This document shows positions 52,209 through 62,021 of a stretch of DNA of 64,000 bases, one piece after another. The first letter of the stretch is position 1. Each line of letters starts with the position of its first letter. A program made the translations under genes and the position numbers. The notes under the pieces were generated by a model that made no database searches, was not told the origin of the DNA, and worked only from the letters and a program-made list of their open reading frames with translations. This DNA is from Mycobacterium sp. 3519A (GTDB taxonomy: Bacteria; Actinomycetota; Actinomycetes; Mycobacteriales; Mycobacteriaceae): assembly GCF_900240945.1 (NCBI RefSeq), contig NZ_OESG01000011.1:344778-408777 (forward strand), read 5' to 3'.

Positions 52209-54724
52209 CCCGGCTGGCCGAGTTCGTGGTGCGACGGCCCAAGGTGGTGCTGTTTGCCGTCGCGGCTGTGCTTGGTGTCAGTATCGTTTTCGGCGGCACG
52301 GTCTCCGAGAAGCTCGGCATCGGTGGCTTCGTCGACCCCGCGTCGGAATCGACTCAAGTGGCCGATTTTCTCGACGAGAACTTCAGCACCACACCGAATC
52401 TGGTGCTTCAGGTTGCAGCCGCCGAAGGCACCGTCGACAGCCCGGCGGTCACCGCGGCCGCGGATCGACTGCGCAAACTCGTCGAAACCGAGTCGTCGGC
52501 GAAGGTGATCGGATCGTTCCAACAGGATCCGGCGGGCGATCTGCGTAGTCGCGACGGGCAGTCAGGGTTGATCCTGGTCAATGTGGGGGGTACCACCGAC
52601 GAGGCCGCGAAGACGGCGAGGCGACTCATCGGGAAGCTACCCGCGACCGATCAAGACGTCTCGGTGCGCGTCGGCGGATCGCTTGGCGTGCAGGAGGAGA
52701 TCGAGAGCAGGGTCCATCACGATCTGCTGATCAGCGAGAGCATCGCGTTGCCGATCTCGCTCGCGGTGCTGGTGCTCGTCTTCGGCGGACTCGTCGCGGC
52801 TTTCCTGCCGCTGGCCGTCGGTCTGACCTCGATCGTCACCACGATGCTGGTGTTGTACGTCATGACCACGATCACCGACGTCTCGGTGCATGCGCTCACC
52901 GTCGCGACGGCATTCGGACTCGGATTGTCCATCGACTTCGGCTTGCTCATGGTGTCGCGCTTCCGCGAGGAACGGGACAGGGGCAGAGACCACGAGTCGG
53001 CCATCGTCGCGACGGTCACGACTGCCGGCCGCACGATCATCTTCAGCGCGGCCACCGTCACCCTGGCCATGGCTGGACTTCTGGTGTTCCCCACCTACTT
53101 CCTGCGCTCAGTCGGCGTCACGGCCAGTGCGGTCGTCATCCTGTCGGCCTTCAGCGCAATCGTCGTGGTGCCCGCACTCTTGGCCGTCCTGGGGCGGCGG
53201 ATTGACGGGCTCGCGGTGGTGCGTCGCAAGGCTCCGCTTTCGGCCGATTCGGTGTTCTGGCGACGTTTCGCCGGCGCGGTGACGCGCAGACCGCTGCGGT
53301 GCGCCTTGCCGGTCGTCGCTGCGCTGCTGGCTCTTGGCATTCCGTTCCTGAGCGCACAATTCGCCACGCCCGACGAGCGCGCGTTGCCGTCAGACTCGAA
53401 CGCGCGCTTGTTGGCCGACTCACTGCACACCGACTACGCCGTGGACGCCTCGCAAGCGGTCACGCTGCTGGCCCGCACCGACGCCGCAGCCCTCGAAGAG
53501 CTCGCCGCCGCCGTGTCGGACATCCCCGACGTGGTCCGGATCGATGTGCTCCCTGCCAGTGAAAAGTCCGGCGCTGCTTACGGGTTGGCGTATCTATCGG
53601 TCGGTGCCCAGTCGGATGCCGCTCAACAAGTCGTGCGCGATATCCGTGCAAAGGTCACCGATCACCAGGTCCAAGTGGGCGGTCCCACCGCGACGCTCAT
53701 CGACAGCCGCGCCGCTGTCGCGGACCGGCTTCCGTTGGCGATCGCCATCATCGCACTGGCGACGTTCGTGCTGCTGTTCCTCTTCACGGGCAGCATCGTG
53801 GTGCCGGTCAAAGCGCTCGCCCTCAATCTGTTGGTGCTGAGCGCCGTGCTCGGAGCGATGGTCTGGATCTTCCAGGACGGGCATCTGGCTTCGTGGTTGG
53901 GCGTCAGACCCGCGCCGCTGAACCTGTCGATGGTGGTGCTGCTCTGCTGCATCGCGTTCAGCTTGTCCGTTGACTACGAAATCTTTTTGCTCAGCAGGAT
54001 CAAGGAAGCCCGCGACGCGGGGTTGTCGAACAACGACGCCATCGTCGTCGGACTGGGGCGCGTGGGGCGAATCATCAGCAGTGCAGCGGTTTTGCTCACC
54101 ATCACGCTGCTGTCCTTCGCCAACGGGTTGTCCTTCATGAAGATGTTCGGCATCGGCACGGCGCTCGCGGTCGTCCTCGACGCGACCGTGATCCGCGGCA
54201 TCATCGTGCCTGCATTCCTGCGCGTCGCAGGCGAGTTCAACTGGTGGGCGCCGCGGCCACTTCGACGGCTGCACGATCGCATCGGCTTGCGCGAGGTGCC
54301 ACCGAGTGTCGCGCCGACGCGGTGCTCAGAGCCGGATACCGTCCGCTTCCTGAACAACGCGCTCAACGCTCCGACGGTCCGGATCAGGCCGCTGCTGGGT
54401 TTCCTTGTTCTCGAGGACGATTCCCGAGTCGCGATCGACCGGGACTGCGTGGTAGGCCGGATCCCGCAGGAGTCCAGCGCCGTCGGACGACGCGGCTTTC
54501 GTCCCATTCGCATCCCCGGACTCACGAGCGAGATGTCGCGGGTCCACATCGAGATCCGCCACGTCAACGGTCAGGTGTTCGTGGTCGACGCCGGCTCCAG
54601 GAACGGCACCTTCATCCGTGAGCCCGCGGGTCGCGGCTGGGTCCGGTTGGCGCCCTTGCGCCCTGCGCTGTTGCGTCCTGGAACGGTCATCCGGATCGGC
54701 TGCCGGACGCTCCGCTACGAATAG
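52202..54724 (+). CDS. MmpL (RND) lipid transporter fused to a C-terminal FHA domain
   Basis: Protein of 840 residues. Residues 1 to about 710 form a compact MmpL transporter with two copies of the RND half: GLGLSIDFGLLMVSRFREERDRG and SLSVDYEIFLLSRIKEARDAG carry the membrane D-Y/F motifs used for proton coupling. There are about twelve membrane segments, two periplasmic loops and no MmpS partner nearby. Residues about 725-840 are an FHA domain: VVGRIPQ (Gly-Arg), EMSRVHIEIRHVNGQVFVVD (Ser-Arg-x-His) and GSRNGTFI (S-x-N-G-T), the full phosphothreonine-binding signature. I know of no such fusion as a standard MmpL type. It overlaps the thioesterase and ends the operon, so it probably exports the product, perhaps under Ser/Thr kinase control. 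Confidence 0.9.
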   Translation: MLTRLAEFVVRRPKVVLFAVAAVLGVSIVFGGTVSEKLGIGGFVDPASESTQVADFLDENFSTTPNLVLQVAAAEGTVDSPAVTAAADRLRKLVETESSAKVIGSFQQDPAGDLRSRDGQSGLILVNVGGTTDEAAKTARRLIGKLPATDQDVSVRVGGSLGVQEEIESRVHHDLLISESIALPISLAVLVLVFGGLVAAFLPLAVGLTSIVTTMLVLYVMTTITDVSVHALTVATAFGLGLSIDFGLLMVSRFREERDRGRDHESAIVATVTTAGRTIIFSAATVTLAMAGLLVFPTYFLRSVGVTASAVVILSAFSAIVVVPALLAVLGRRIDGLAVVRRKAPLSADSVFWRRFAGAVTRRPLRCALPVVAALLALGIPFLSAQFATPDERALPSDSNARLLADSLHTDYAVDASQAVTLLARTDAAALEELAAAVSDIPDVVRIDVLPASEKSGAAYGLAYLSVGAQSDAAQQVVRDIRAKVTDHQVQVGGPTATLIDSRAAVADRLPLAIAIIALATFVLLFLFTGSIVVPVKALALNLLVLSAVLGAMVWIFQDGHLASWLGVRPAPLNLSMVVLLCCIAFSLSVDYEIFLLSRIKEARDAGLSNNDAIVVGLGRVGRIISSAAVLLTITLLSFANGLSFMKMFGIGTALAVVLDATVIRGIIVPAFLRVAGEFNWWAPRPLRRLHDRIGLREVPPSVAPTRCSEPDTVRFLNNALNAPTVRIRPLLGFLVLEDDSRVAIDRDCVVGRIPQESSAVGRRGFRPIRIPGLTSEMSRVHIEIRHVNGQVFVVDAGSRNGTFIREPAGRGWVRLAPLRPALLRPGTVIRIGCRTLRYE

Positions 54725-54751
54725 GCTTACCGGCCAACGGGTCCGGCGCCG

Positions 54752-55597
54752 TCAACGCCCCGATTCCGAAGGGTCTCGGGTCACCCGATCGGGTCGGGCG
54801 TACACGTTCATCGATTCGCCCCGCAGGAACGCCACCAGTGTCAGCCCGGACTGGCTCGCCAGGTCCACCGCCAGCGATGACGGCGCCGACACCGCGGCCA
54901 GCACCGGAATGCCTGCCATCACGGCTTTCTGGGTGAGCTCGAAGGACGCCCGTCCGCTGACCAGTAACACGGTCCCGGTCAGCGGGATGCGGCGGGCTTC
55001 CAGCGCCCAGCCGATCACCTTGTCGACGGCATTGTGTCTGCCGATGTCCTCACGCACGGCGAGCATGGTGCCGTTGGTGTCGAACAGCGCCGCACCGTGC
55101 AACCCGCCGGTGCTGGCGAACACCTTCTGCTCGGCGCGCAGCTTGTCGGGCATGGCGGCCAGCGTGTCCATGGCCACCGTCGACGGATCGTCACCGGGGC
55201 AATGACGGCTGCTCAGCCGCACGGCGTCCAACGATGCTTTGCCGCAGACGCCACACGACGAGGTGGTGTAGAAGTTGCGGGTGACGTCCACATCGGGCAT
55301 CCGCACACCCGGCGCCAGCGTCACGTCCAGCACGTTGTACGTGTTGACACCGTCGTCGGTGGCGCCTCGGCAATACCGCACGGCCAGCACATCGTCACGC
55401 TCGGCGATCACACCCTCGGTGAGGAGAAAACCCTGGGCCAGTTCGATATCCGAACCCGGTGTGCGCATGGTGACGGTGACCGCGGTGCCGTTGACTCTGA
55501 TCTCCAGCGGTTCCTCGACCACCAGGGTGTCCGGCCGTGCGACGGAATCGTCGGCGGTGACGTGTTGGACGCGCCTGCGCGCGGTCACTCTGCCCAT
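54752..55597 (-). CDS. fdhD: Formate dehydrogenase accessory sulfurtransferase
   Basis: FdhD of 281 residues. It moves sulfur from a cysteine desulfurase to the molybdenum cofactor of formate dehydrogenase. [20 protein letters not shown] holds the Cys-x-x-Cys pair of the family, [14 protein letters not shown] the second signature, and [20 protein letters not shown] the GTP-like binding region. The ATG is at 55597. It converges on the MmpL-FHA gene and is preceded by an oxidoreductase gene 10 bp upstream. No formate dehydrogenase gene is in this window. Confidence 0.95.
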   Translation of the reverse strand: MGRVTARRRVQHVTADDSVARPDTLVVEEPLEIRVNGTAVTVTMRTPGSDIELAQGFLLTEGVIAERDDVLAVRYCRGATDDGVNTYNVLDVTLAPGVRMPDVDVTRNFYTTSSCGVCGKASLDAVRLSSRHCPGDDPSTVAMDTLAAMPDKLRAEQKVFASTGGLHGAALFDTNGTMLAVREDIGRHNAVDKVIGWALEARRIPLTGTVLLVSGRASFELTQKAVMAGIPVLAAVSAPSSLAVDLASQSGLTLVAFLRGESMNVYARPDRVTRDPSESGR

Positions 55598-55606
55598 GCC
55601 ACCAGC

Positions 55607-56701
55607 CTAGGCCGAGTCGAAGTCGACCCAGGCGGCGTCGTCGGCGTTCGACGCCAGGGTGGCCTCGACGAAGCGGACACCGATCAGCCCGTCGACGCCG
55701 GTGGGGATCGACAAATCATGGGCGGGTTGACCGCGCAGCAGGTCGGCGAGGTCTGAATAGAAGTTCGCGAAGGCCTCGAGGAAGCCTTCCGGATGGCCGA
55801 GGCCGATGCGGGTGAGGCGGGCCGCGTCGTCGGAAAGCGTGCTCATGCCGTGCGGCAGGATCGTTGCGCCGCCTCCGGCGTCGCGCACCGTCAGGTGTTG
55901 CGGGTCTTCGTGGCGCCATTCCAGGCTCGCCTTGTCGCCGAACACCCGGATCCGCAGCCCGTGCTCGTGACCGGTGGCGGCCATGGTCGCCCACACCGTC
56001 GCGGGTGCACCGTTGGCCAGCGTCAAGCGCACGGTCGCGTTGTCGAACACCTGCCGGCCCGGCACGAGCGTGCTGAGTTCGGCCGAGACCCGGATCGGCT
56101 CCAGACCGGTGATGTAGCGCAGCAAATGAAACGCGTGGGTGCCGACGTCTGCGACGGCGGTTGCGACGCCGCCGCGTGCCGGGTCCATCCGCCACTGGTC
56201 GACGTCGGCCGCCGCCCAGCCGGACGCATGCTCCGCAGCGACGAACCGTATTCTGCCGAGCTCGCCGTTGCGCACCATTCTGGCCGCGTGCCTGACCATC
56301 GGATACGCCGAATAGATGTGCGGGACAGCAAGAATCACGTTGTTGGCGGCCGCGGTCGCGACGAGCTGCTCGGCCGTGGCCGAATCGTTGGTCAGCGGCT
56401 TCTCACACACGACCGCGATGCCGGCCTCGAGGAACGCGGTGGTGATGTCGAAGTGGCTGTCGTTGGGGGTGACGACAGCGACCACGTCGAGGCGCCCGGC
56501 TTCTTGTTCGGCCATCTGCCGGTAATCTTCGTACACACGCTCGACATTCAGTGTTTCGGCAAACTCCTCCGACGCTGCCTGGTCTCTGCCGAAAATTCCT
56601 GCCGTCAGCACGTATTGGTTGTCCAGCCACATCGCGTGGCGGTGGGCCGCGCCGATCATCGCGCCCGGCCCGCCGCCGACCATGCCCGCATTGAGTCGCA
56701 T
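55607..56701 (-). CDS. Gfo/Idh/MocA-family oxidoreductase
   Basis: Sugar/inositol-type dehydrogenase of 364 residues. The N-terminal Rossmann fold has [19 protein letters not shown] and a conserved [17 protein letters not shown], then [10 protein letters not shown] with the family E-K-P Lys. A C-terminal alpha/beta domain has [16 protein letters not shown] with the catalytic-site D and H. The likely substrate is an inositol or sugar with NAD(P)+; it cannot be fixed further. It lies 10 bp upstream of fdhD on the same strand. Confidence 0.9.
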   Translation of the reverse strand: MRLNAGMVGGGPGAMIGAAHRHAMWLDNQYVLTAGIFGRDQAASEEFAETLNVERVYEDYRQMAEQEAGRLDVVAVVTPNDSHFDITTAFLEAGIAVVCEKPLTNDSATAEQLVATAAANNVILAVPHIYSAYPMVRHAARMVRNGELGRIRFVAAEHASGWAAADVDQWRMDPARGGVATAVADVGTHAFHLLRYITGLEPIRVSAELSTLVPGRQVFDNATVRLTLANGAPATVWATMAATGHEHGLRIRVFGDKASLEWRHEDPQHLTVRDAGGGATILPHGMSTLSDDAARLTRIGLGHPEGFLEAFANFYSDLADLLRGQPAHDLSIPTGVDGLIGVRFVEATLASNADDAAWVDFDSA

Positions 56702-56781
56702 CCCTCCATCTTCCGCGTGCGAGCGCCGGGCGTGCGCTATCTACGCCGGGCAGATGGCCAACGTGTCGGATCTCGCGCGCC

Positions 56782-57505
56782 GGCGCGGAGTACTTCCTGG
56801 TCGGGCCCGCGCTTCTTCCTCGCCCGCCCCGATCTGGTCAACGCGGGGCGTACCTTGTTTGGCGCCAAGCCCCCCAAGGGCCAAGAGTTCGACGACCATT
56901 ACTTCGGCGCCGTGCCCGAGCGGGTGCTCGGCTTCATGATGGACATCGAGCGAGAGCTGTGCAAGCTCGGCATCCCGGCCAAGACTCGGCACAACGAGGT
57001 GGCGCTCGGCCAATTCGAGGTCGCGCCGATGTTCGAGCGAGCCAATCTCGCCTCCGATCACCAGCAACTGCTGATGACCACCTTCAAGACGATCGCCAAG
57101 AAACGCGGCATGGAATGCCTGTTCCACGAGAAGCCGGTCATCCGAGCGGTGCACAAATATGCACCGTTGCTCCGGATCTCGGTGGCTTCGGCGACCAACG
57201 ACCATCGACTCGGCGCGAATGACGCTCCGCCCGCGATCATCTCGATCTTCCTCGGCGATCAACTCGCCGATGTCTTCGAGCAGATCGCCAAGGATCGGCA
57301 CATCGTCGAAGGGCAGCGCGGTGGTGTTCAACGGCGACGGCTAGTCGGAGAAATGGCAGATCGAAGCCGCCGAGCGCGGTCTGCCCGCGACGTTCTGCTG
57401 CCCGCCATGAACGCGGTGCGTACCGCCGCGGACACGTTGAAAGGCATTGTGGCGGAGGATTGTTGGCCGCCGCGGACCTATCAGGAGATGCTCTACATCC
57501 TCTGA
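56782..57505 (+). pseudogene. Decayed type III glutamine synthetase
   Basis: Pieces of GlnN-type glutamine synthetase in three frames. GAEYFLV, then after a shift [20 protein letters not shown], then [20 protein letters not shown] and [20 protein letters not shown]. Next, ECLFHEKPV joins directly to [20 protein letters not shown], so the intervening catalytic segment is deleted. After [19 protein letters not shown] another shift reads [27 protein letters not shown], and the end ([28 protein letters not shown]) is again in the first frame with a further deletion. The N-terminal third is missing. The intact protein would be about 720 residues. Confidence 0.9.
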
Positions 57506-57533
57506 AGCGACATCGCGGATCACGTGACCAGCC

Positions 57534-58034
57534 TCAGGTGTTCTTGGCGATCCAATCCGACGTGAAGCGCTCGATGACAGCAAACTGATGGGCGAGCGAG
57601 CGGCCCATGATGTTCTCGAACTTGCCGCCGACCAATGGCACTTTGAATTCCACGGTCGCTTCGCATTTCAGGCGCGAACCGTTACGCGCCGGCGCCAGCA
57701 AGGCCATTCCGACGCCGGACCCCGGCGCCCCGTGTGCGGCGATGTCAACTTCTCCGCGCATGATGCCGTCGCAGATCGGACTCCACGTCTCGGTCTGCAG
57801 GACTCGCCAACTGTGTGGGAAGAACTTCGCGACCAGCGCAGGCAGCCCTTCGTCGCGCACTTCGTGAACGATGACGACGGTCACGGAGCCGTCGTCGACG
57901 GTCAGCGAGTCCAGCCTGCCCAAGCCGCCGAATGCCGCCAGCCGCGCCACCCAGTAACCCTCCGCTGAGAACGCCGCATGAATCTGTTCGACGCTGGCCG
58001 AGGAGTCGATCGAGAATTCGACTGACCGTGGCAC
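57534..58034 (-). CDS. DUF2505 (SRPBCC-like) protein
   Basis: Protein of 166 residues. It opens PRSVEFSIDSSASVEQIHAAFS, then EGYWVARLAAFGGLGRLDS, matching the DUF2505 family, a START-like ligand-binding fold common in mycobacteria and of unknown role. The C-terminal helix has GRSLAHQFAVIERFTSDWI. GTG 58034 is used since family members begin here; a longer frame reaches 58127 without a ribosome site. Confidence 0.78.
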   Translation of the reverse strand: MPRSVEFSIDSSASVEQIHAAFSAEGYWVARLAAFGGLGRLDSLTVDDGSVTVVIVHEVRDEGLPALVAKFFPHSWRVLQTETWSPICDGIMRGEVDIAAHGAPGSGVGMALLAPARNGSRLKCEATVEFKVPLVGGKFENIMGRSLAHQFAVIERFTSDWIAKNT

Positions 58035-58390
58035 ACCAAGGAGGCTAGCCGCGAGTGCTGCATCGAACAGAGTAATTGACGCCTGCGTCCGCGAAACTCT
58101 TTGCCCACGAGACTTTTTCGGGAGCAAAGAGCTATGTGATGGTTTACCTCTCCGTCAATTGAGAGTTAGTCTGATCGGCAAAGAAGCACGTCTCACTGGA
58201 TTGAGCCCGGAAAGGGCGGCAGGCCGCGCTCTGGTGAACCGTTCCCGGGTACCAGGTACCGGGCTTCTCGTCGCAACCTTGAGGCGAGGTGAACCGACGT
58301 GGGGGACAGAATCGGGCGCTTGGTCCCGCTCAGCGGTGAGGGCGGCCCGATTTGCTAAAGCGTTGGCCGACAAGGTTGCCGCGGACGGGC
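58035..58390. other. Intergenic region upstream of the large mmpL gene
   Basis: About 355 bp with no gene I can support. Two GGTACC words separated by one base (near 58247-58259) form a short hairpin-like element. The promoters of the DUF2505 and mmpL genes should be here. Confidence 0.4.
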
Positions 58391-61300
58391 ATGACGGGCA
58401 CAGCCACAGCGGGCCGTGTTTTCCAGCGGCTGGGCGAGTTCATCGTGTGGAAGCCGTGGATCGTGGTCGCCTGCTGGATTGCGCTGGCCCTCGTTCTGCC
58501 AACGATGTTTCCGAGCTTGGCATCGGTCGTACAGAAGCAGCCCGCCTCTCCGTTACCCGCCGGCGCCCCGGCGATGGTCGCCACGGAGCAGATGGCCAAG
58601 GCGTTCCCCGATTCCGGTTCGGAAGACAACGTGCTGCTGTTGCTCTTGACCAACGAACGCGGGTTGAGCGCGTCTGACGAACAGATCTACCGAACGTTGG
58701 TCGACCGCCTCCATCGGGACATCAACGACGTCGTCATGTTGCAGGACTTCGTTAGCACACCTGCGTTGCGCGAAACACTCACCAGCCGGGACGGAAAAGC
58801 TTGGATCCTGCCGGTTGGCCTCGCAGGTACCTGGGGTTCCGCGGCGTCCGACGCCGCGTACAAACGGGTTACCGGCATCGTCGAGAACACCGTCGCCGGC
58901 ACGACGCTTACGGCGAACCGGACCGGAACAGCGGCCACCGTCGCTGACTACATCGACGTCAGTGCTCGAGATCAAGGCCGGATCGAAGCTGCGATCATGA
59001 CTCTGTTGCTGGTGATCCTGCTGATCATCTACCGCAACCCGATCACGATGTTGTTGCCGTTGGTCACCATCGGCTTCTCGCTCGCGATCGCAGGGCCGGT
59101 CCTGGCCGGGGTCTCCCAACTGGGCCTGGCGGTTTCGAGTCAGACGATCGTCTTTCTCACGGGAATGGTCGCCGGTGCCGGAACGGATTACGCCGTCTTT
59201 CTCATCAGCCGGTACCACGACTTCTTGCGCCACGGCGCGGACTCGGACCAAGCGGTGAAGAGCGCGTTGAGCTCCATCGGAAAGGTGATCGCCGCTTCGG
59301 CTGCCACGGTCGGCCTCACGTTCCTTGGGATGAGCTTCACCCGATTGGAATTGTTTGCAACGACCGGTCCCGCGTTGGCGATCGGGATCGCCCTCGCGTT
59401 CGTTGCTGCGGTGACCCTGCTGCCAGCCATCGTCGTCCTGACCGGTCGCCGAGGCTGGATCAGACCACGGCGTGAACTCACCACCCGTTTCTGGCGGAGG
59501 TCTGGCATTCGAATTGTCCGCCGCCCCGCGGCCAATCTTGTCGCGAGCTTGATCGTGTTGATCGTCTTGGCCGGTTGCCTGGGTGTGGTGCGCTACAACT
59601 ACGACGACCGCAGGGCGCTGCCGAATTCCGTCGAAAGCTCAATCGGCTATGCCGCGATGGATCGACATTTCCCGTTGAGTTCGATGATTCCCCAGTACCT
59701 GTTGATTCAGTCACCGCACGATTTGCTGACTCCAAAAGCGCTCGCCGACATGGAACAAATGGCACAGCGGGTAAGCCAGCTCCCCGCTATGGCGGCGGTC
59801 CGCGGTATCACTCGACCCAACGGAGTGCCGCTGGAAGAAGCCAGCACGACGCATCAGGCCGGCGAAGTGGGAAAGCGACTCGACGACGCGTCGGTGCTGA
59901 TCAAGGATCGCGGCGCCGACTTGGACCGATTAGCCTCTGGCTCAAACCAATTGGCCGACGGCATAACCGTCCTTCGGGACCAGTTAACCAAGCTGATGTC
60001 CGGCGTCAGCGGTCTGATCGATGCTCTCAAGTCGGTCGAGAGCCAGTTCGGCGGGAGCACGACGTTCGGACAGATGGGTGACTCCGGCCGCCTGATCGGC
60101 GGAATGCGCTCCCTCGGTGACACGCTTCAAGTGACCTTCGGCAATATGGCCACCAATCTGGAGTGGGTTGATCCGGTAGTGGTCGCACTCGACGGCAGCC
60201 CATACTGCGACGGCGACCCCCTCTGTGTCGGTGCGCGCGACCAGTTCCGGCAGATTCAAACCGCCAAAAACGATGGGACCATCCAAAAGCTCGCCGGGCA
60301 GTTGCAGTCGACTGGACCGCTTTCCAATCTGTCGCAGATGGTCTCGAAGTTGACCTCATTGATGAACTCGCTCACCGGTCCGATGGGCTCGGTCGGAATG
60401 GCCGGCGGCAGCGGCTCGTCTCAACCCGGCGACATGCAACAAGGCCTTGATTCACTTGCCGATGGAGGGCGGCAGGTGGCTGACGGTGTGCAGGAACTCG
60501 TTAACCAAACCAAACGGATGGGCGCAGATCTCACCGAGGCGTCAAAGTTCCTGCTGGCAATGAAGAATGATGCCGCGACGCCATCGATGGCGGGGTTCTA
60601 TATTCCGCCGCAAGTGTTGACGTCGGACGATTTCAAGAAGGCGGCCACGTTCTTTGTGTCGGCTGATGGGCATGTGGCGAGGTATTTGGTACAGACGGAA
60701 CTGAGTCCCTTCAGCACCGCAGCAATGGATCAAGTCAATGCGGTCATCAATACCGCTCGTGGAGCTCAGGTGAACACCGCGCTGGCGGATGCGAAGATAT
60801 CGATGACGGGATACACGGCGACCCTCCGAGACGCGCGGGACTACTACAACCACGACATTCGATTCATCGTCCTCTTGACCGTGATTGTCGTGCTCTTCAT
60901 CCTGATTGCTCTGCTGCGTGCGATCGTCGCGCCGCTTTACCTCATCGCTTCGGTGGTCATTTCCTATTTGGCGGCGCTCGGTATGGGCGTCGTCGTGTTC
61001 CAATTCGTCCTTGGCCAGGAATTGCACTGGAGCGTGCCCGGGCTTGCCTTCATCATCTTGGTCGCAATGGGCGCGGACTACAACATGCTGCTCATCTCCC
61101 GCATCCGCGACGAGTCGCCGCGGGGCATACGATTCGGCGTCATCCGCACCGTCGGCTCGACCGGCGGTGTGATCACTGCGGCTGGGCTCATCTTCGCAGC
61201 CTCCATGTTCGGTCTGCTGTTCTCCAGCATCAGCACCAACATCCAAGCGGGCTTTGTGGTTGGCATAGGAATTCTGTTGGACACCTTTCTAGTACGTACA

Positions 61301-61426
61301 GTGACGGTCCCGGCGATGGCTGTTCTGGTAGGTCGTGCGAACTGGTGGCCGTCGCAATGGCGACCGCGGTTGCCGGAGCGGGTCAGCTCACCCGAACGAC
61401 GTACAGCAGGTGTGCCAGATGGATGA
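58391..61426 (+). CDS. Large MmpL-family lipid transporter
   Basis: RND transporter of about 1011 residues, close to the usual MmpL length. The first membrane segment follows [20 protein letters not shown]. The two proton-relay motifs are [20 protein letters not shown] and [17 protein letters not shown] long second periplasmic loop (about 430 residues, between the two membrane bundles) is rich in Gln/Leu coiled-coil ([40 protein letters not shown]), as in MmpL4/8/10. ATG 58391 is preferred over an upstream TTG at 58352. No mmpS gene precedes it. MbtH and PKS genes follow, so it probably exports their product. Confidence 0.92.
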   Translation: MTGTATAGRVFQRLGEFIVWKPWIVVACWIALALVLPTMFPSLASVVQKQPASPLPAGAPAMVATEQMAKAFPDSGSEDNVLLLLLTNERGLSASDEQIYRTLVDRLHRDINDVVMLQDFVSTPALRETLTSRDGKAWILPVGLAGTWGSAASDAAYKRVTGIVENTVAGTTLTANRTGTAATVADYIDVSARDQGRIEAAIMTLLLVILLIIYRNPITMLLPLVTIGFSLAIAGPVLAGVSQLGLAVSSQTIVFLTGMVAGAGTDYAVFLISRYHDFLRHGADSDQAVKSALSSIGKVIAASAATVGLTFLGMSFTRLELFATTGPALAIGIALAFVAAVTLLPAIVVLTGRRGWIRPRRELTTRFWRRSGIRIVRRPAANLVASLIVLIVLAGCLGVVRYNYDDRRALPNSVESSIGYAAMDRHFPLSSMIPQYLLIQSPHDLLTPKALADMEQMAQRVSQLPAMAAVRGITRPNGVPLEEASTTHQAGEVGKRLDDASVLIKDRGADLDRLASGSNQLADGITVLRDQLTKLMSGVSGLIDALKSVESQFGGSTTFGQMGDSGRLIGGMRSLGDTLQVTFGNMATNLEWVDPVVVALDGSPYCDGDPLCVGARDQFRQIQTAKNDGTIQKLAGQLQSTGPLSNLSQMVSKLTSLMNSLTGPMGSVGMAGGSGSSQPGDMQQGLDSLADGGRQVADGVQELVNQTKRMGADLTEASKFLLAMKNDAATPSMAGFYIPPQVLTSDDFKKAATFFVSADGHVARYLVQTELSPFSTAAMDQVNAVINTARGAQVNTALADAKISMTGYTATLRDARDYYNHDIRFIVLLTVIVVLFILIALLRAIVAPLYLIASVVISYLAALGMGVVVFQFVLGQELHWSVPGLAFIILVAMGADYNMLLISRIRDESPRGIRFGVIRTVGSTGGVITAAGLIFAASMFGLLFSSISTNIQAGFVVGIGILLDTFLVRTVTVPAMAVLVGRANWWPSQWRPRLPERVSSPERRTAGVPDG

Positions 61427-61541
61427 CAACACCTGGGATCTCCTTTGCTATTTGTCAAAACCTCGGTCCGACATTGTTCGTGAGCAGTACCGTTTGGAAC
61501 CGTTCCATCTAACTCGACTAGATGCCTTGGAGAACCAATGA
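61419..61541 (+). CDS. Possible 40-residue coupled ORF between mmpL and mbtH
   Basis: ATG 61419 overlaps the mmpL stop, and the frame ([20 protein letters not shown], then [20 protein letters not shown]) ends at a TGA overlapping the mbtH ATG (61538-61541). Tight overlaps at both ends resemble translational coupling. There is no recognisable family, so it may instead be a leader that couples mbtH to mmpL translation, or chance. Confidence 0.35.
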   Translation: MDDNTWDLLCYLSKPRSDIVREQYRLEPFHLTRLDALENQ

Positions 61542-61765
61542 GCATCAACCCGTTCGACGACGAGAGTGCCAACTTCCTCGTTTTGGTCAACGACGAAGAG
61601 CAACACAGCCTGTGGCCAACGTTTTCCGATGTTCCGGACGGCTGGCGGGTGGTTTACGGCGAAGCGGACCGCGCGTCGTGTCTGGACTACATCGAAAAGA
61701 ACTGGCCCGACATCAGACCGAAGAGTCTGCGCGACAGGATTGCTGAGCGTGAGGCCGAGAGATAG
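61538..61765 (+). CDS. MbtH-like protein
   Basis: Protein of 75 residues with the full MbtH signature: [40 protein letters not shown], and [20 protein letters not shown] with the conserved three Trp. MbtH proteins bind and activate NRPS adenylation domains, so an NRPS is expected in this locus beyond the window. It sits between the large mmpL and a type I PKS gene. Confidence 0.95.
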   Translation: MSINPFDDESANFLVLVNDEEQHSLWPTFSDVPDGWRVVYGEADRASCLDYIEKNWPDIRPKSLRDRIAEREAER

Positions 61766-62021
61766 CCGGATGTCGGCGTCCGGCTGGTGAGAACAACTCA
61801 AGAGCGGTGAGGAGAGCCGACTGGATTGGGGGGCGGTCGGATGGAACTTGGTCGCCAGGCACTTGAGCGGTCGCGACGACCACTGAAGATGCGGCTTGCC
61901 CATGAATCCGTTCCCTTCGCAACGGACTACCGGTCCCGAGCAAACATGTTGATTCAGAACACTTTTCAACGGCAAGAACCCACCCTTACAGAACCTCCGA
62001 ACTAGAAGAGGGTGACGGGCA
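61766..62021. other. Gap between mbtH and PKS
   Basis: About 256 bp with no supported gene and no clear terminator. It may contain a separate PKS promoter. Confidence 0.35.
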
